A stretch of DNA of 64,000 bases from Thelephora terrestris (Eukaryota; Basidiomycota; Agaricomycetes; Thelephorales; Thelephoraceae), in NCBI GenBank assembly GCA_015956445.1, contig WIUZ02000006.1, positions 744,001-808,000 of the forward strand. The letters run 5' to 3'. The translations under genes were made by a program, and so were the position numbers. A model generated the notes under the pieces. It saw nothing but the letters and a program-made list of their open reading frames with translations, did not search any database and was not told where the DNA came from. This document shows, piece after piece, positions 11,328 to 22,485 of the stretch. The stretch's first letter is position 1. Each line of letters opens with the position of its first letter.

Positions 11328-12216
11328 CTACAAGATAACACATCTAAACCGTGGCCCTGGTGGCCTTACTGGGGGAGCGGGTGCGGGGGCTACACGGTCG
11401 ACGTTCTCCTTGCTCGAGCGGAGCATCCTGACGAGATCTGTGAAGAGCTTCTCCACATTCTGAGCCGTCTTTGCCGAGGTTTCCAAGAATCTGCAACCAA
11501 AGTCACGAGCCAAAGCAAGACCTTCTTCTCTGGAAACCTCGCGCTCGTAGTGTTTGTCGCATTTATTGCCGACGAGCATAAATACCGGTCGATGCCTCTT
11601 TACCTTGAGCATCGCCTGACGGAAGACCTCAAGGCGCTCAAAAGTTGCTCTTGAGGCGATCGAGTAGACGAGAATAAAACCCTGACCCTCCCTGTGGTAG
11701 TGTGGGGTATAATATAAGAGAGATAGTAGTAGGAAGTGAATGTTGGAGATCGCACCTGACCCACTGATCCCGCAAAGTGGCATATTCCTCTGTGTATCAG
11801 CGGTTATTACGTGGGTTACGGTGGATATTATGGGAGCGGACGCACCCTGACCGGCGGTATCTATGACTTCCACAAAACACATTTTGTTGTCCACTACGAG
11901 CTGTTTTCGATATGCATCCTCTATCGTCGGATCATAGGTCTATGAACGGTGAAACTAGGTAGGGTGGGCGTGAGGAGAAATTACAGACCTCTGGTTAAGT
12001 GATAGAAGGAGGAACGAGGGAGGTATTGTCAATAGGCAGGGATAGGGGGGAGGGATATCATTTTGGCTCACCAACGAAGCAATTGAGTGTGAACTAGGAA
12101 GGAAAGTCAGGAGGTCGCATCGGCTGGTATTCGTGAAGTGTGAAACTAACCTGTACAGCCAGCGCGGTTTTTCCAACACCTCCGTCACCAAGAACAGCAA
12201 CTCTCCAGCTATCCAT
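11328..12216 (-). CDS. Ras-family small GTPase (Rap/Rsr1-like)
   Basis: Membrane-bound signalling GTPase of about 190 residues. P-loop GDGGVGKTAL, switch I core TYDPTIEDAY, DTAGQEEY, NKCD and ETSAK are all present, and the product ends in the prenylation box CVIL (Leu at the end favours geranylgeranyl) after a proline-rich stretch. Minus-strand exons: 12151-12216, a short exon at 12072/12076-12093, 11846-11939, 11756-11789 and 11328-11691. The second intron is odd. The expected protein is NCFVETYDP, but the GTGAGC donor after Val plus one base leaves the wrong phase for the only visible acceptor. The in-phase choice (donor GTTGGT) deletes the Val-Glu pair of the effector loop. See findings. 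The identity as a Ras relative is secure; the sub-family is not. Confidence 0.9.
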
Positions 12217-12858
12217 GTTGTGCTGTGTTTTGGGTAAAGATGGAAGGAATTAAAGGGGCTGGAAGAGGAGAAGAAGGAGGGAACGTACCACTTAATAATA
12301 GAATGAAAAACGGGGTAATGAGGGGGCGAAGGGGATGAGATTGGAAATTTGGATTTAGCGGTGGAGGGGCAGGAGAGGGGGGAGTGCGAGATGGAGGGGA
12401 TGGAGAAGGGAGGGAGGGCGGGAGTCGAGTTGATTTTGAGATAAGTGGAATTGGAGGAGATGCAGTGGAAGAGAATCGTCGTAAGATCGTGCAAGGTCGT
12501 TAAACGGAAAGCGAAGGAGCTGAGAGGCTCGAGGGACAATAAGTCGGAGAGGATGAAAGCTGATGCAGAGTAGAGCAGCAGACGGTTTCCCACAATCCCT
12601 CCGCTCCCTTTCTTTCCTCTCCTCTCGCTCTTCTCCCCCTCTTCCGTAACGCTAAAAAATTAATAAATATTTTTATCGCGCGCTCTCATTAGACTATCCA
12701 GGTATGAGTGTCCTAGCTTGTTGTAATTTCAATCAGTTCGCGGGTCCCTTTCGGGGGTAACAAAAGTTGGTCATCCTCCGGTGATTATCCGAGTCAATTT
12801 TCTTTTCCAAGAAAAAGGGACAGACAGCGCCTGCGTTTATAACTCAAGTCTCCGGTTC

Positions 12859-13382
12859 CAGGGGGGAATCAAGGCATGAGGTCCGTTTCGCTCGTGCGCG
12901 TACTCGTCCATCTGTTCCTTCCTCCGACAACGCATCGGGTGAGTTGCAAAGCCGGCGGTCCGTCACGCTCACCCCGAATCGCAAGTGGTCCCCGTCCAGC
13001 CTAGAGTAAGTACCCCCAATTTGCCGCGGTGGGCGTACGGAGACGCAGCCTCGGTCAGGTTCCGTCAAAATCGGCTAAAGCTCGCGCGATCGCATGTCCT
13101 CGGAATCGATATCCTCGTTTACCTCTCAAATTTCGTTTTTCCGGCAAAGAATTTGACTTGAGGAGTTTATTTCTATCTTCACCGTACCTTGGGTCAGATC
13201 TTCTGAATGGAATTCGCTTGAGATTTCAGCCACAGGACTTGAGAGTGGTCTCTACCAACATTCGCAGACGCACGTGAGTGATTTTACGACAGAGACAAGT
13301 CCTTATCTTTCTCTTATCCGCGAATCAACGTAAGAATTTAATGCAGCGATGACTTGGACCCCTCCCACGACTTGACTATATA
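12859..13382 (+). CDS. Possible spliced gene of unknown function (weak)
   Basis: Two open stretches are joined by plausible introns: donor GTAAGT near 13009 with acceptor near 13060, and donor GTGAGT at 13274 with an acceptor near 13345. The last join is in phase and leads to a short acidic ending DDLDPSHDLTI and a TAG at about 13382. The middle part reads RLPLKFRFSGKEFDLRSLFL, which looks protein-like. The first join does not settle on one frame and there is no clear start codon. I do not recognise the product; it may be noncoding. Confidence 0.2.
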
Positions 13383-13912
13383 GGGTGTATATATGCACTT
13401 TGATCAGGTGAGCAAAACAGCTACGAAGAGAATGAATGGTAATCGACATTCGACTGGTCGATCATCTGGCATCTTGGGAGATTGACGTTTGGCACTGGAC
13501 CATCTGTCGCACAACTGGGGCTATCCTCCAAGGTCTTAGCTCGCACGGGATTTGATGCAGATGGGTAAGCGTGCGCTAATTGATATAGGACCACAAAGAT
13601 ACCAAGGCAGACAACGACGAGGTACTCAGCGTCCCAAAGGATATACGATCAACAAAACTACAACTGTTTATATCACTACGTTTATCGGGATTCCGCCAAG
13701 TAGCACGTGTGGAATGGAGAGCCATGGGTGATCGGGAGGAAACGGCTTGCTGACGCATCTGATGTTTGACGAATGGCGCCATGATGCTGCGTCGCCAAAA
13801 GGCCCCCAGTGGGGGAGGGGAGAAACGAATAATGGGGAGAGGATTATCGAAGGACACTCCATTGAAAAATAATGATAGAAAAGGACAACCAGGGGGGACA
13901 TGGAAGAAGAAA

Positions 13913-14713
13913 CTATAAAACATGGCTGAAGGTCCTTCGTGGTTGAGTACTGGTACAGGATGCATTCGTCGTTGGTCGTGGTTGAGTACTGGTACAGGAT
14001 GCATTCGTCGTTGGTCGTGGCGTGGTATGGTACTTTTCTCTCACCGCTGCGTGAAGACGAGCGGGTGGTGCGTGCAGGTAGGGCTTCAGTCCGTCCTCGA
14101 GAACTCCGCCTGCGAGAGGTTGAGCACGAAAACGGTTTGGTTTAGACCGTTCGGACATTCTAAGAGTTTGCAGGGCTTCTTCTGAGTCGAGGTGGGCTTT
14201 GGAATCGAAGCGAAAGGGCGGAGTGGGCGCGAGGTTGGGAAATGCGGCTTCGCGGTCAAGGTTGGCGGTACGGATGACCTGGACGCGCCAATGACGAGGG
14301 GAGAGGAGACGGGGGGACGAGAGTACATCATGACTGGTATCTAGGGAGAGCACGTTAGAACGAGAGGGTGGACCGGACTGAGAGTTACTCACATGCAGAA
14401 AAGAGGAGGAGGGATGGAATGACGTTGAACAACCGAAGACCAGCTTCGCTCGGATATATAAACCAACTACAGTGGATGTCCCCAAAGAAACTCGGCCACA
14501 ACGCGAACTGATCCTCTTGTTGGGGGGGATTCTCACATCACGTGATGACGCTGCACCATTTGGGGATTTCGATTCTCGGCATGACCCGCGAGTCGCGACA
14601 TCCATGACACCTCTCGGCCTACTTATACACCCTCCACGTTCCAATACAATATCCGCATCTCCAGCACCTTTCCCCCAACCCCGGCGCGCCTTTCTAAGCG
14701 ACCCCCATTGCAC
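13913..14713 (-). CDS. Long open frame, possible gene (weak)
   Basis: An uninterrupted 266-codon frame, long for chance, with no recognised domain. Its C-terminal part contains a 13-residue unit repeated twice (TTNASCTSTQPRP), encoded by the 39-bp tandem duplication. Splice-like signals inside (GTGAGT near 14393 and an acceptor near 14342) would move the reading to another frame beginning MMYSRPPVSSPLV. The true product, if any, is open. Confidence 0.2.
   Translation of the reverse strand: MQWGSLRKARRGWGKGAGDADIVLERGGCISRPRGVMDVATRGSCRESKSPNGAASSRDVRIPPNKRISSRCGRVSLGTSTVVGLYIRAKLVFGCSTSFHPSSSFLHVSNSQSGPPSRSNVLSLDTSHDVLSSPRLLSPRHWRVQVIRTANLDREAAFPNLAPTPPFRFDSKAHLDSEEALQTLRMSERSKPNRFRAQPLAGGVLEDGLKPYLHAPPARLHAAVREKYHTTPRPTTNASCTSTQPRPTTNASCTSTQPRRTFSHVL
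13938..14015. repeat. 39-bp tandem duplication
   Basis: Two head-to-tail copies of a 39-bp unit starting CGTGGTTGAGTACTGGTACA, copy 1 at 13938-13976 and copy 2 at 13977-14015, apparently identical. The period is a multiple of three, so it keeps any frame that crosses it. Confidence 0.9.
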
Positions 14714-15778
14714 CGTTCGTTCATTTAAACCAGTACAGTCCGCAGCCCACTCCTGCGTGTTCTATAAATGGCCCTTGACAATGTTCACCAGCACCTCTGG
14801 GGTCAACTTCGTTCCGTGTTTCCGATCCTTAAGCCTGCCCCTTGCCAGCAATCTTCGTCTCTGTTGAGCAAGGCGTTTTGAACGACTTCGGTTACCCTTG
14901 TCTGTCAAAATCTGCTGATCGTCCCGTGCTGTTTGGATCCCCAACGACCCACACACTTGGTAAGAATAGAAACGGCTTGACGTTGTTTGTGTACATTCCA
15001 CCGTGGAACCAGTCCGATTTTGCCACGTCCCACACCTTCTCTCCACCGCCGATCACGTCAAACGATCGTTCATAAATCAGTCATCACCTGAATTCATCCC
15101 TTGAGACTTGACCAATCCACAGATGTAACCCAGAGCTACAGAAAGACCAGAGGGTCACTCGAGCCAAACCACCATCGTGTCGGATTTTAGCTGGGCAGTA
15201 ACACTCAGTTACACGGATTAGTCGTTGCCGCATCCAAACAGACATGCCGACCAGCGGAGTTTTAATGCCCCTTCCTAAAAAGAATGCTCTTGCAGCTGTA
15301 GCGCGCGAGGCTCGTTTTCTAATGGAATGCTCGCATCTTGGGCCAGTGCGAGCTGGCCTGAAGCGGGACCTTCTCAGTAGGTGCTTACAGCACTCATCGT
15401 TACCATCAGTTGTGGCTCGCTTGTTACTATAGTGCTATTCAGTGAGTTACAGTTCCGTACACGGTGTAGTTTCAGAATGTCAAAAAGAGTTCGAATATAC
15501 GCCCAGGGGGTGCGCAAAAGCACGAGCAGCGAATCCAGCTCGAGACCTACGTCCTGCGTGCCTCCGTCAAGAAAAGGAACAAGTCACGGGGAGAGTGTCC
15601 CGCTGTTGCTGCGAGTGCGCCGTCTCGTCGCCGATTATCGTCAGCGTGGTGACAAGAATATGCTGGTGTATGGGACGAGGTTCGCGTGATATCAAATCCA
15701 AAATGGCCAAGGGCGGTTAGGACCGAAGACTGGGGATCATTCCGAATGGATGACGACATGTCATCCCCCACTCCGTCC

Positions 15779-16301
15779 TCATTGGACGTCGACGAGCAGG
15801 TTTCGCTCCAAGATGTACTTTCCCTCTTTGTACTTCTGAGAGGGATCGTAGGCTTTATCCTAGAAAGGAATCAAATCACTTCATAAGAAAACGCTCATAC
15901 CAGCCGAGGTGCCTTACATATTTCCACCCAAGGGTGACCCCGCACTTGATGCAATATATATCTCGTACTGTGTGATTTCCAGTCGTCATCTGGCGATCAC
16001 AAGGTTTGCCTTCGACGACATTCACCCTACAAGGGCATATCGTGTGAGCCTCCACGTCCAGGTTGAGAGATCGACTATGTGAGATCTCACACTCCCTCAA
16101 AGAGATATGCCCTGCCGTGTTGTCCGTTGAAAGCCTGAGATCATTGCAGAATGTGTGAATATTTGTGACGTGCATGCAGGCGGGAAAGTAACCCGGTCTC
16201 ACCCTCGAAAGCATCGAATGGATAGTAGCCAGATGGGTCTTGCAGGTAGAGCATCCATAGATTCTGGCTCCGGCCAAGTACTGACGATAGCTCATACCCA
16301 T
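15779..16301 (-). CDS. Yippee-like zinc-binding protein
   Basis: Small (110 aa), highly conserved Yippee/Mis18-fold protein; animal relatives act at the centrosome and nucleus, and the fungal role is little known. It has the two CxxC zinc knuckles, [12 protein letters not shown] near the start and [14 protein letters not shown] later. Other family blocks are [29 protein letters not shown] and [16 protein letters not shown]. Minus-strand exons 16203-16301, 16091-16134, 15918-16026 and 15779-15859 add up exactly to 111 codons. Each join restores family sequence, which makes this model firm. Confidence 0.93.
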
Positions 16302-16743
16302 CGTGGAGTGGTTCTGAGGATGAAGACGGTAGATGGTTCGAGACGATAAGAGACGATGGTGGTCGGGTCAAGAGAGTGTGTTTCGAAAGGAGACCTGAGC
16401 TGGAATATCACACACCCCGCTTCCACGTTCTCCACCCAACGCTTTTGTTACCAATTATCAACACAAATTAATACGCCTTCGTCGTCCTCGTCCACCATCC
16501 TTTCGTTTTGAAGCCTGGAACTTGTTGAACGGCCTCGAAAGGCCAACGGATTCTCCGGTCGAAGCCTGGGCGTCCGAGCCCTGACCGTTATGGCAATCCG
16601 TTCCCACACTCGCAACACTTCCAACCACGCAAAACTTAAACAAGGCCACCACGATCTAGTAGGCTTGTTCGCTTCCCGCTCTTCCTACCGTCACTCTCTG
16701 CAGAAGAGAGAAACGCCGCCATCGCGAGTTTGCGGCTCTTCCG

Positions 16744-19109
16744 ATGACACGCTTAAAACGACAAGCCTCGCAGGAACTCCTTCCCACCCGCGCCCCGAAA
16801 CTTGCCCGGAGACAAGACCCATCTGTTTTATCTCGAATCGGCGGAGGTCTCACCAAACTCATACGTACGAACTTTAGCGCGTTCTACGAAGGTATTCGCT
16901 CTTCCAGTTCAACTTTGACCCACCTAATTCGATTCCGTCGCAGCCGCAACCGAAGACGTTATATCCAAGTCATCTCCCCGGCCTAAGCCATCCCACCCGC
17001 CACCGCGCACACCCCGGAGACTAGCGCGTCCAGCTATTCCGAAGGAGTTCAAAGCGGACACACAACCGTTCGCTGGACCATCACCTCCGTCATCCTCCAC
17101 ACCCTCGCCTACCCGCAGGCCAGAAACCACTCGATCATCACTCCCCGCAATCCTTCCCCCTCCACCAAAACGCGCGCTTACTGGTACATTATTCTCCGAT
17201 ATTCCAGATAACTTCGCGCTGATCTATATCACCCAGTCTTTCCTTCCACAATCAGTCAACAGAGCTCCCAGGAAAGTGTGACCTCAGTTGAAACCCTGTT
17301 GGCATCAGCACAACGACGGCGAAGGAACGGACTCAAGAGCCACAGAACAACCGGACTGCCCACATACTATCAGAGTCACGATCACATTCATTCAAAGCGG
17401 GTGTGTCCACTTTGCGCGAATCTGCTTCTACGACCTCGTCAAAATTGATCACTTCGACGCAGCATAAATCCATGGTGCAGAAAACTCGTAAGCTCAATCG
17501 AGATGAGATGCTCAAAACCCTCTACGAGGATAGGCGCTCAAAAGGTATCTAGCTGTTTTATTTCTTCTCCATGCCATTAAAACAGTTTTTTTTTTGCCAT
17601 CAGGGTACAAGTCCGATTATGAGGATTTCAAGAGTATGTCCCCCACCTGGAGCTCCGAGCACCCCACTAATCTGGCTGCATATAGGTCTCCTGCATTATG
17701 AAAAACGCCTCGAACAAGAGAGGGTTATTCGTAGCAGCCTGTCCCGTATGTTGCCCTTAGCTCCAGGTTCTTCCATGATGATAACACCAAGTATTTTTCA
17801 AGCGAGCGCCTCAATGTCGGACCTGCATTCGAAGCCAGCTTCAACACCGAAGGAACAGCGCCGCCATTCGACGACGGAACTCCGCGAGACTGTGCGTATC
17901 TCATTTGGCATTCGTCGCCACAAAGTCTTGACGGTACTACCTACAGGAACTTGACGAGGATTATCTCACCTATCTTATCAAGAAAGCGAAAAAGTCGCTC
18001 GACGGGTACGCCATCTATTCGCCACTTCCCTCAGCCGTGATCCTGATTATTTTATATAGGCCCCCACCTAAACGACCCTTTGTTCCATCATTAGAGCAAC
18101 TTCGGCTTTCTAGAAAAGCGGAGGTTGATGCGATTGACCAAATTCTTAGACCGAAGAAGCCCCCATTACCCCCACATCTCCCACCAGCGGATGAGGCTTA
18201 CGTCGATGCAATTCTCACAAAGCGTGGCACAATATCCAAGTCCGGCAGAGAGCAAGTTGCTGACAAGGACATCGCTCGCCTCAGGCCTCACCAGTGGCTG
18301 AACGACGAGATCATCAACTTCTATGGACAATTGATTCTGTCGAGGTCCGAGAGTCAAAAAGAGAATTCAAAGTCTACCCCTGCGGAAAAGCACATCAACG
18401 GTCTCGTGAATGGCATCAAGGGCAAGGGCAAGGCCGAAGCTACCGACAAGAAACCCTTGGACGTTCATTACTTCAGCACATTCTTCTGGCCGAAGCTTAT
18501 TGGGGACGGCTACGACAAAGGCAGGCTGGCCAAATGGACCAAGAAGGTATGAATATTCAATTCATACCCTTTTGTCTACAAGTCACTTATCTCTTGTCTC
18601 TGAAAGTTCGACCTGTTCTCGAAGGATGTAGTCTTGATACCCGTTAATCACAACAACTCACATTGGACCGCCGCCGCCATCAACTTTCGCAAGAAACGGA
18701 TACAGTCGTTCGACAGTATGGGTACGGCTCGATCCGAAGTCCACAAGGTTGTAGTCGCTTCCTTCTTCATCGTGGAGCCCATCTCATCCCCTAAAGGCGT
18801 TGCGCAAGTACCTTGACGATGAGCACAGGAACAAGAAGAAGAAACCGTTCGACTTCACGGGCTGGGTAGATTGGGTGGACGAGGTACGTTTTCCCCAACG
18901 AACATTGAGGCCTAGTCTCATTTGCCCAACCCCAGAAAACACCGCAACAGGAGAACGGCTACGACTGCGGCGTGTTCACGTGTCAATTCCTTCAAGCACT
19001 ATCCCGGGGCGAAGAAGAAGATTTTGGGTTCACTCAGGTAGATATGCCATACCTGCGGAGAAGGATGCTCTGGGAGATCGCCAACGCCCAACTTCGCAAT
19101 GATCCTTGA
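16744..19109 (+). CDS. ULP1: Ulp1-type SUMO protease
   Basis: Cysteine protease that matures and removes SUMO. The C48 catalytic domain fills the C-terminal half: WLNDEIINFYGQLI, YFSTFFWPKL, the histidine in NHNNSHWT, the aspartate in SFDSMG, and the cysteine in ENGYDCGVFTCQF, the His-Asp-Cys set with its usual spacing. The N-terminal half is basic and proline-rich. Introns in the catalytic part (18547-18606, 18748-18796, 18884-18935) are firm, as is the one near 18009-18060. Between about 17170 and 17320 the splice path is not settled. The start at 16744 is the first ATG that gives the RTNFSAFYEG reading and could be wrong. The stop is at 19107-19109. Confidence 0.88.
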
Positions 19110-19403
19110 CCCCAACCAATCCCCACATTTATTTTATTTTATTCGCCTATTTCCCCCCTTTTCTTGACGTAGTTATCACACATTCCCTGCCCTAATGAAT
19201 AGCTCTTTGGCAGTCGGCGGCAACCGATCCCCGCCCATCCAAGTTGTGTGAATTCCTGAGGTCAGCGTGCGACGTATCTTTCTCGGTGGATCGGTCAACT
19301 TCTCGCGAAGTCTAAGTGGGTGCTATCGTCAAATAAAACATGCTATCGGGTACACAAGGAAACGTAGCGGTGAGGCCAAGGTATTGAGCGAGGGTTCGAA
19401 CAG

Positions 19404-20017
19404 TCACCGCCGCCACCACCAGACAACAATGAAGAACCAAAACACAACAATCAAGAAGACCATGTACCAGAGCCACCGACAGCCCTGACGTTGCGACATG
19501 TTGTTCATCCGACGAAAGGTTCCGTTCAAAATCCCAGACGACTCTGCGAACGTGTCGGCCTATTCAAAGGGTTAATGAGGAGGGTGCGCTGGAGAACCGG
19601 AGGGTGTATGTATACACACCAGGGTATTTAGATCCGGAACCGAGTTCTTCACTTCGTTCCCAATCCCTATGGATATCTGGCGCAAACGACCGCTCAATGG
19701 CCCGCGAAAGCCAATATGCTGACTGCGGTGACTCACGTCTTTTAGAAGTTTGACCTTTGCGGTCAAACCTTCCAGCCTCTCGTCATTTTGGCCCTCCAAG
19801 TCATCCGCGAAGCGATGCCCTCTGGGCGCGGAGTCATCCCTAAACGGAGTTGATCGACCGGAAGCCGGAGGCGTGCTATAAGTCTCTCCGAGGAGGTTGG
19901 TGCGATCCCGGAGCGAGGTTTGGGATGCGTGAGCTCTGAATCTGCATTCCGAGACCAGCGAGAGGACCTTCAGTTACTTTCACTTGGGATGGAAAGAAAC
20001 CCGAACCTCTGGGACAT
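19404..20017 (-). CDS. BET1: ER-Golgi SNARE Bet1
   Basis: Qc-SNARE for ER-to-Golgi vesicle fusion, 142 residues. The SNARE motif runs LEGQNDERLEGLTAKVKLLK, then ISIGIGNEVKNSVPDLN, then FAESSGILNGTFRRMNNMSQ. A single C-terminal transmembrane helix (WYMVFLIVVFWFFIVVWWW) follows and a short basic end. Exons on the minus strand are 20007-20017 (only 11 nt, MSQ plus two bases), 19737-19941, 19620-19676 and 19404-19559; phases close exactly. The upstream part (residues 5-50) is serine/arginine-rich. Its stop lies about 295 bp from that of Ulp1 in convergent orientation. Confidence 0.93.
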
Positions 20018-20598
20018 TATGAATGAAATAAGGAGATAGGTTACAGTGCGACGGTCATGGACGGCACCACAGGTACTGGTCGCAGTTGTCGGTGATGTGC
20101 TCTGTCACGTCATTCATCTCGATCACAAAGCACCTCTCAAGGGAAAGCTTTACCGCAGAACTTCCGTGTGTACGCTAGATGATACATCTATTTGTCGAGG
20201 CTATACCGTCGAAAAAACTAGGATAAAGAGTGGAACTCGAAATGAACTAGACAGATCCGCATTACGGGGTAAATCAAAGTGAATAAAAATCGAAGAAAAC
20301 GGAGTCCGAGCGCGATTCAAATAGAAAGAGCTGTGACTATGCGCTCTGCAGGTAAGTCACGGTAGGGGTGTGAGATAAACGCCAAGCCGACGTGTTTACC
20401 ATCGTGGTTTAAGATAGAAAAGAGTGGATTGCCTTTCGGAAGCAGATCGGTGGTAGTAGACAGGAAGAGTTTGCAGTAAAATGAAAGTGCCGGTGGGGTA
20501 TGCCCTCGGTCGACGAGAAGCAGCATGAAAAAGAATACAAATTGATGATGCACACACATAGTCCGTTTAGTATGATGGAGGAGATGAGGATGGGGGTT
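20018..20598. other. Intergenic, Bet1 promoter and 3' end of the UPF0658 gene
   Basis: About 580 bp between two genes that both read leftward. No gene was seen. Confidence 0.55.
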
Positions 20599-22243
20599 TC
20601 AATCAATGCTCATTCGATTGGGGTGTGTGCGCATCGGACCGCGATGCAAGTATTCTGTGCCTCTTCTTGTCAGACCGGCAGTCTTTAACTTAGACTTCTT
20701 GGCAACTGATGGAAAAGGCCGAATGAAATACTGATCGTTAATACACAGGAGAACTCACGTTGAGTCTTCAGTCCTCGATTGAAATTATGGATCAGAATCC
20801 CGGCGAAAATGATGGTAATGAGAAGCATGACGATGGAGAGCACGGCTGAGATCCGCGTCAGTGGTTGCTGAATTGGCGAGACAGGACGTACTCACAGAAA
20901 ATTGTTAACGATTTCCAAGTAAGTGAAAACTCGCTGCTCCTGAGGTTGATGATCTTCACGAGCTGTTACAGCCGGGTTAGCAGGACGCTCTAGAAAAGGA
21001 GACGGAGACGGAGACGGACTTTGTACCCGAAATAGACCAGTGCGCCAAAGCAGCCTGAAATGAATGTACACATCATCCACTTGTTTTCATGCTTTGCCGC
21101 CAAGTTTCCCTCCACCAAGACTATTATTGAGAGTGGAAGCGCTGCCACAGTGACGTAGTATTCCCAATCTTGCTTTTGAAGGACCAGCCAAATGAGTTGC
21201 ACACAAAAGGCAACCCAAAAGAACACGTCGAACTTGATGAGGCATTCGAACACTTGGAAATGCGCATACATCTTCTTGATTTGACGGTCTGCGCCAAGAA
21301 ACTTATAGACCTGCCAACCAAATTCGGTGTAGATCTTCCAACCTAGACCGATGTATGCCAGTTCTGCAGCAGCGATTACACAAGGGATGATCGCTGTGAG
21401 TACGTTGATAGGAATGTCTGAAAATCCGGTTTGTTGGCTCAGACCGCCGCCGAGTTCGCGAATTTCGCCAATTTGAATGATGGAGTATATCATAAACGAT
21501 AGGTTGAATGCTCTGGAAGGAATACTGTTGTAAGGGGCCTTGGGTGGCGCGATGCACAAGCACTCACGTGAGGCAGAAAACTTGTAGAGTGTTCCGGTTG
21601 TATACAGCATCCAAAGCCATAACCATCTGAAATACGCTGGAAAATACTTGGTTATAAGCTGGCAAATTAGTGGAAAGGACTCCACGAACTGTGCGAGAAC
21701 GAATATTCCAAGGTAAACGTTCATCTTCCGGGTGGCTGCCGCAGCTGTGTCGTCACCAAGGCCAAGACCGGCCTGATGAAAACGTACAAGCAGCTCGCCT
21801 TCAATCGACAGGTCGACGGCTGTCTGAATGATGACGGTCAGTACGTAGAGTCGACAGTATAACGAGTCCGGGAGAATCTGGAATGGAGGTCTGATTAGGG
21901 TTTGCTGCGGGCACATTCAGAGAGTGAATAGGACCTTCTGCCAAAACGGCCGCGACGGTTCCTTCTCAGCAGCAGATTCGGACGAAGATGGTGGGTAGTC
22001 CCATAGCGGTTTATGGGAAAGGGAGGTTTGGCTTTGGTTAGCAGGGAAGGATGGGACCCGGCGGTGTTGCGGCGTTGAGGGGTGGGCGATGGCAAACGGT
22101 TGGTGACTTGGGTTCTTGTTGTAATCTGCAGCATATTCGTCGAAGAGGTCATCGTAGTTAACCTTGTCGTCGGTGGGTGATGTGTTTAAGGAAGGGGCGG
22201 GGTGTGACCAGTTCTGGATCTCGGTTTGTGGTCGGGTGGACAT
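20599..22243 (-). CDS. UPF0658-family Golgi membrane protein
   Basis: Polytopic membrane protein of 456 residues in the fungal UPF0658 Golgi family, whose function is not known. The N-terminal 100 residues are soluble and serine/proline-rich; a run of about nine hydrophobic helices follows, with family-like text such as FWQKILPDSLYCRLY, WMLYTTGTLYKFSA, GWKIYTEFGWQVYKFLGADR and NFNRGLKTQ. Minus-strand exons: 21935-22243, 21568-21877, 21020-21510, 20896-20962, 20759-20845 and 20599-20705, which sum to whole codons. The join at 21511-21567 needs an acceptor ending AGAG. Reading through that intron also stays open and would insert extra residues in a loop, so the choice there is less sure. The tail is polar and basic. 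Confidence 0.88.
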
Positions 22244-22485
22244 TGTTTAAAGGAGTGTCGACGGATTTTCGGCCTGCGAAGAGCCTGGCGAGGGAGGGAG
22301 GAGGAGGGAGAGAGAGGAAGGGCCGTTCAAGAGACTTTGCGCTCGTTGTTCAGAACAACCGGAGAGATTGAATTCGTCGAGGTTACTTGGAGCACTTCAC
22401 GTGACAGGCCACAGCTCACAAACTCCGAGAGAACCGGTTAAATTCCAAGCACTGAAGTAGTATATATGTACATAAAATCCTAATC

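Larger units (their letters stand above)
12217..15778. other. Gene-poor region with weak coding candidates
   Basis: About 3.5 kb, the longest stretch here without a recognisable gene. It begins with the promoter of the Ras gene, including an AT-rich patch near 12650-12675. Open frames exist on both strands around 12.9-13.4 kb, 13.9-14.7 kb and 14.8-15.1 kb, listed separately where worth noting, but none gives a family match that I recognise. Confidence 0.5.

Noticed and set aside
11955-12593. Minus-strand open frame of 212 codons upstream of the Ras P-loop
   Set aside because: It overlaps the first Ras exon in another frame, is low-complexity Ser/Pro/Leu and lies mostly in the promoter and first intron.
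14472-14867. Plus-strand open frame of 131 codons near a TATATAAA element
   Set aside because: No ATG at its start, no recognisable sequence, and it is antisense to another weak frame.
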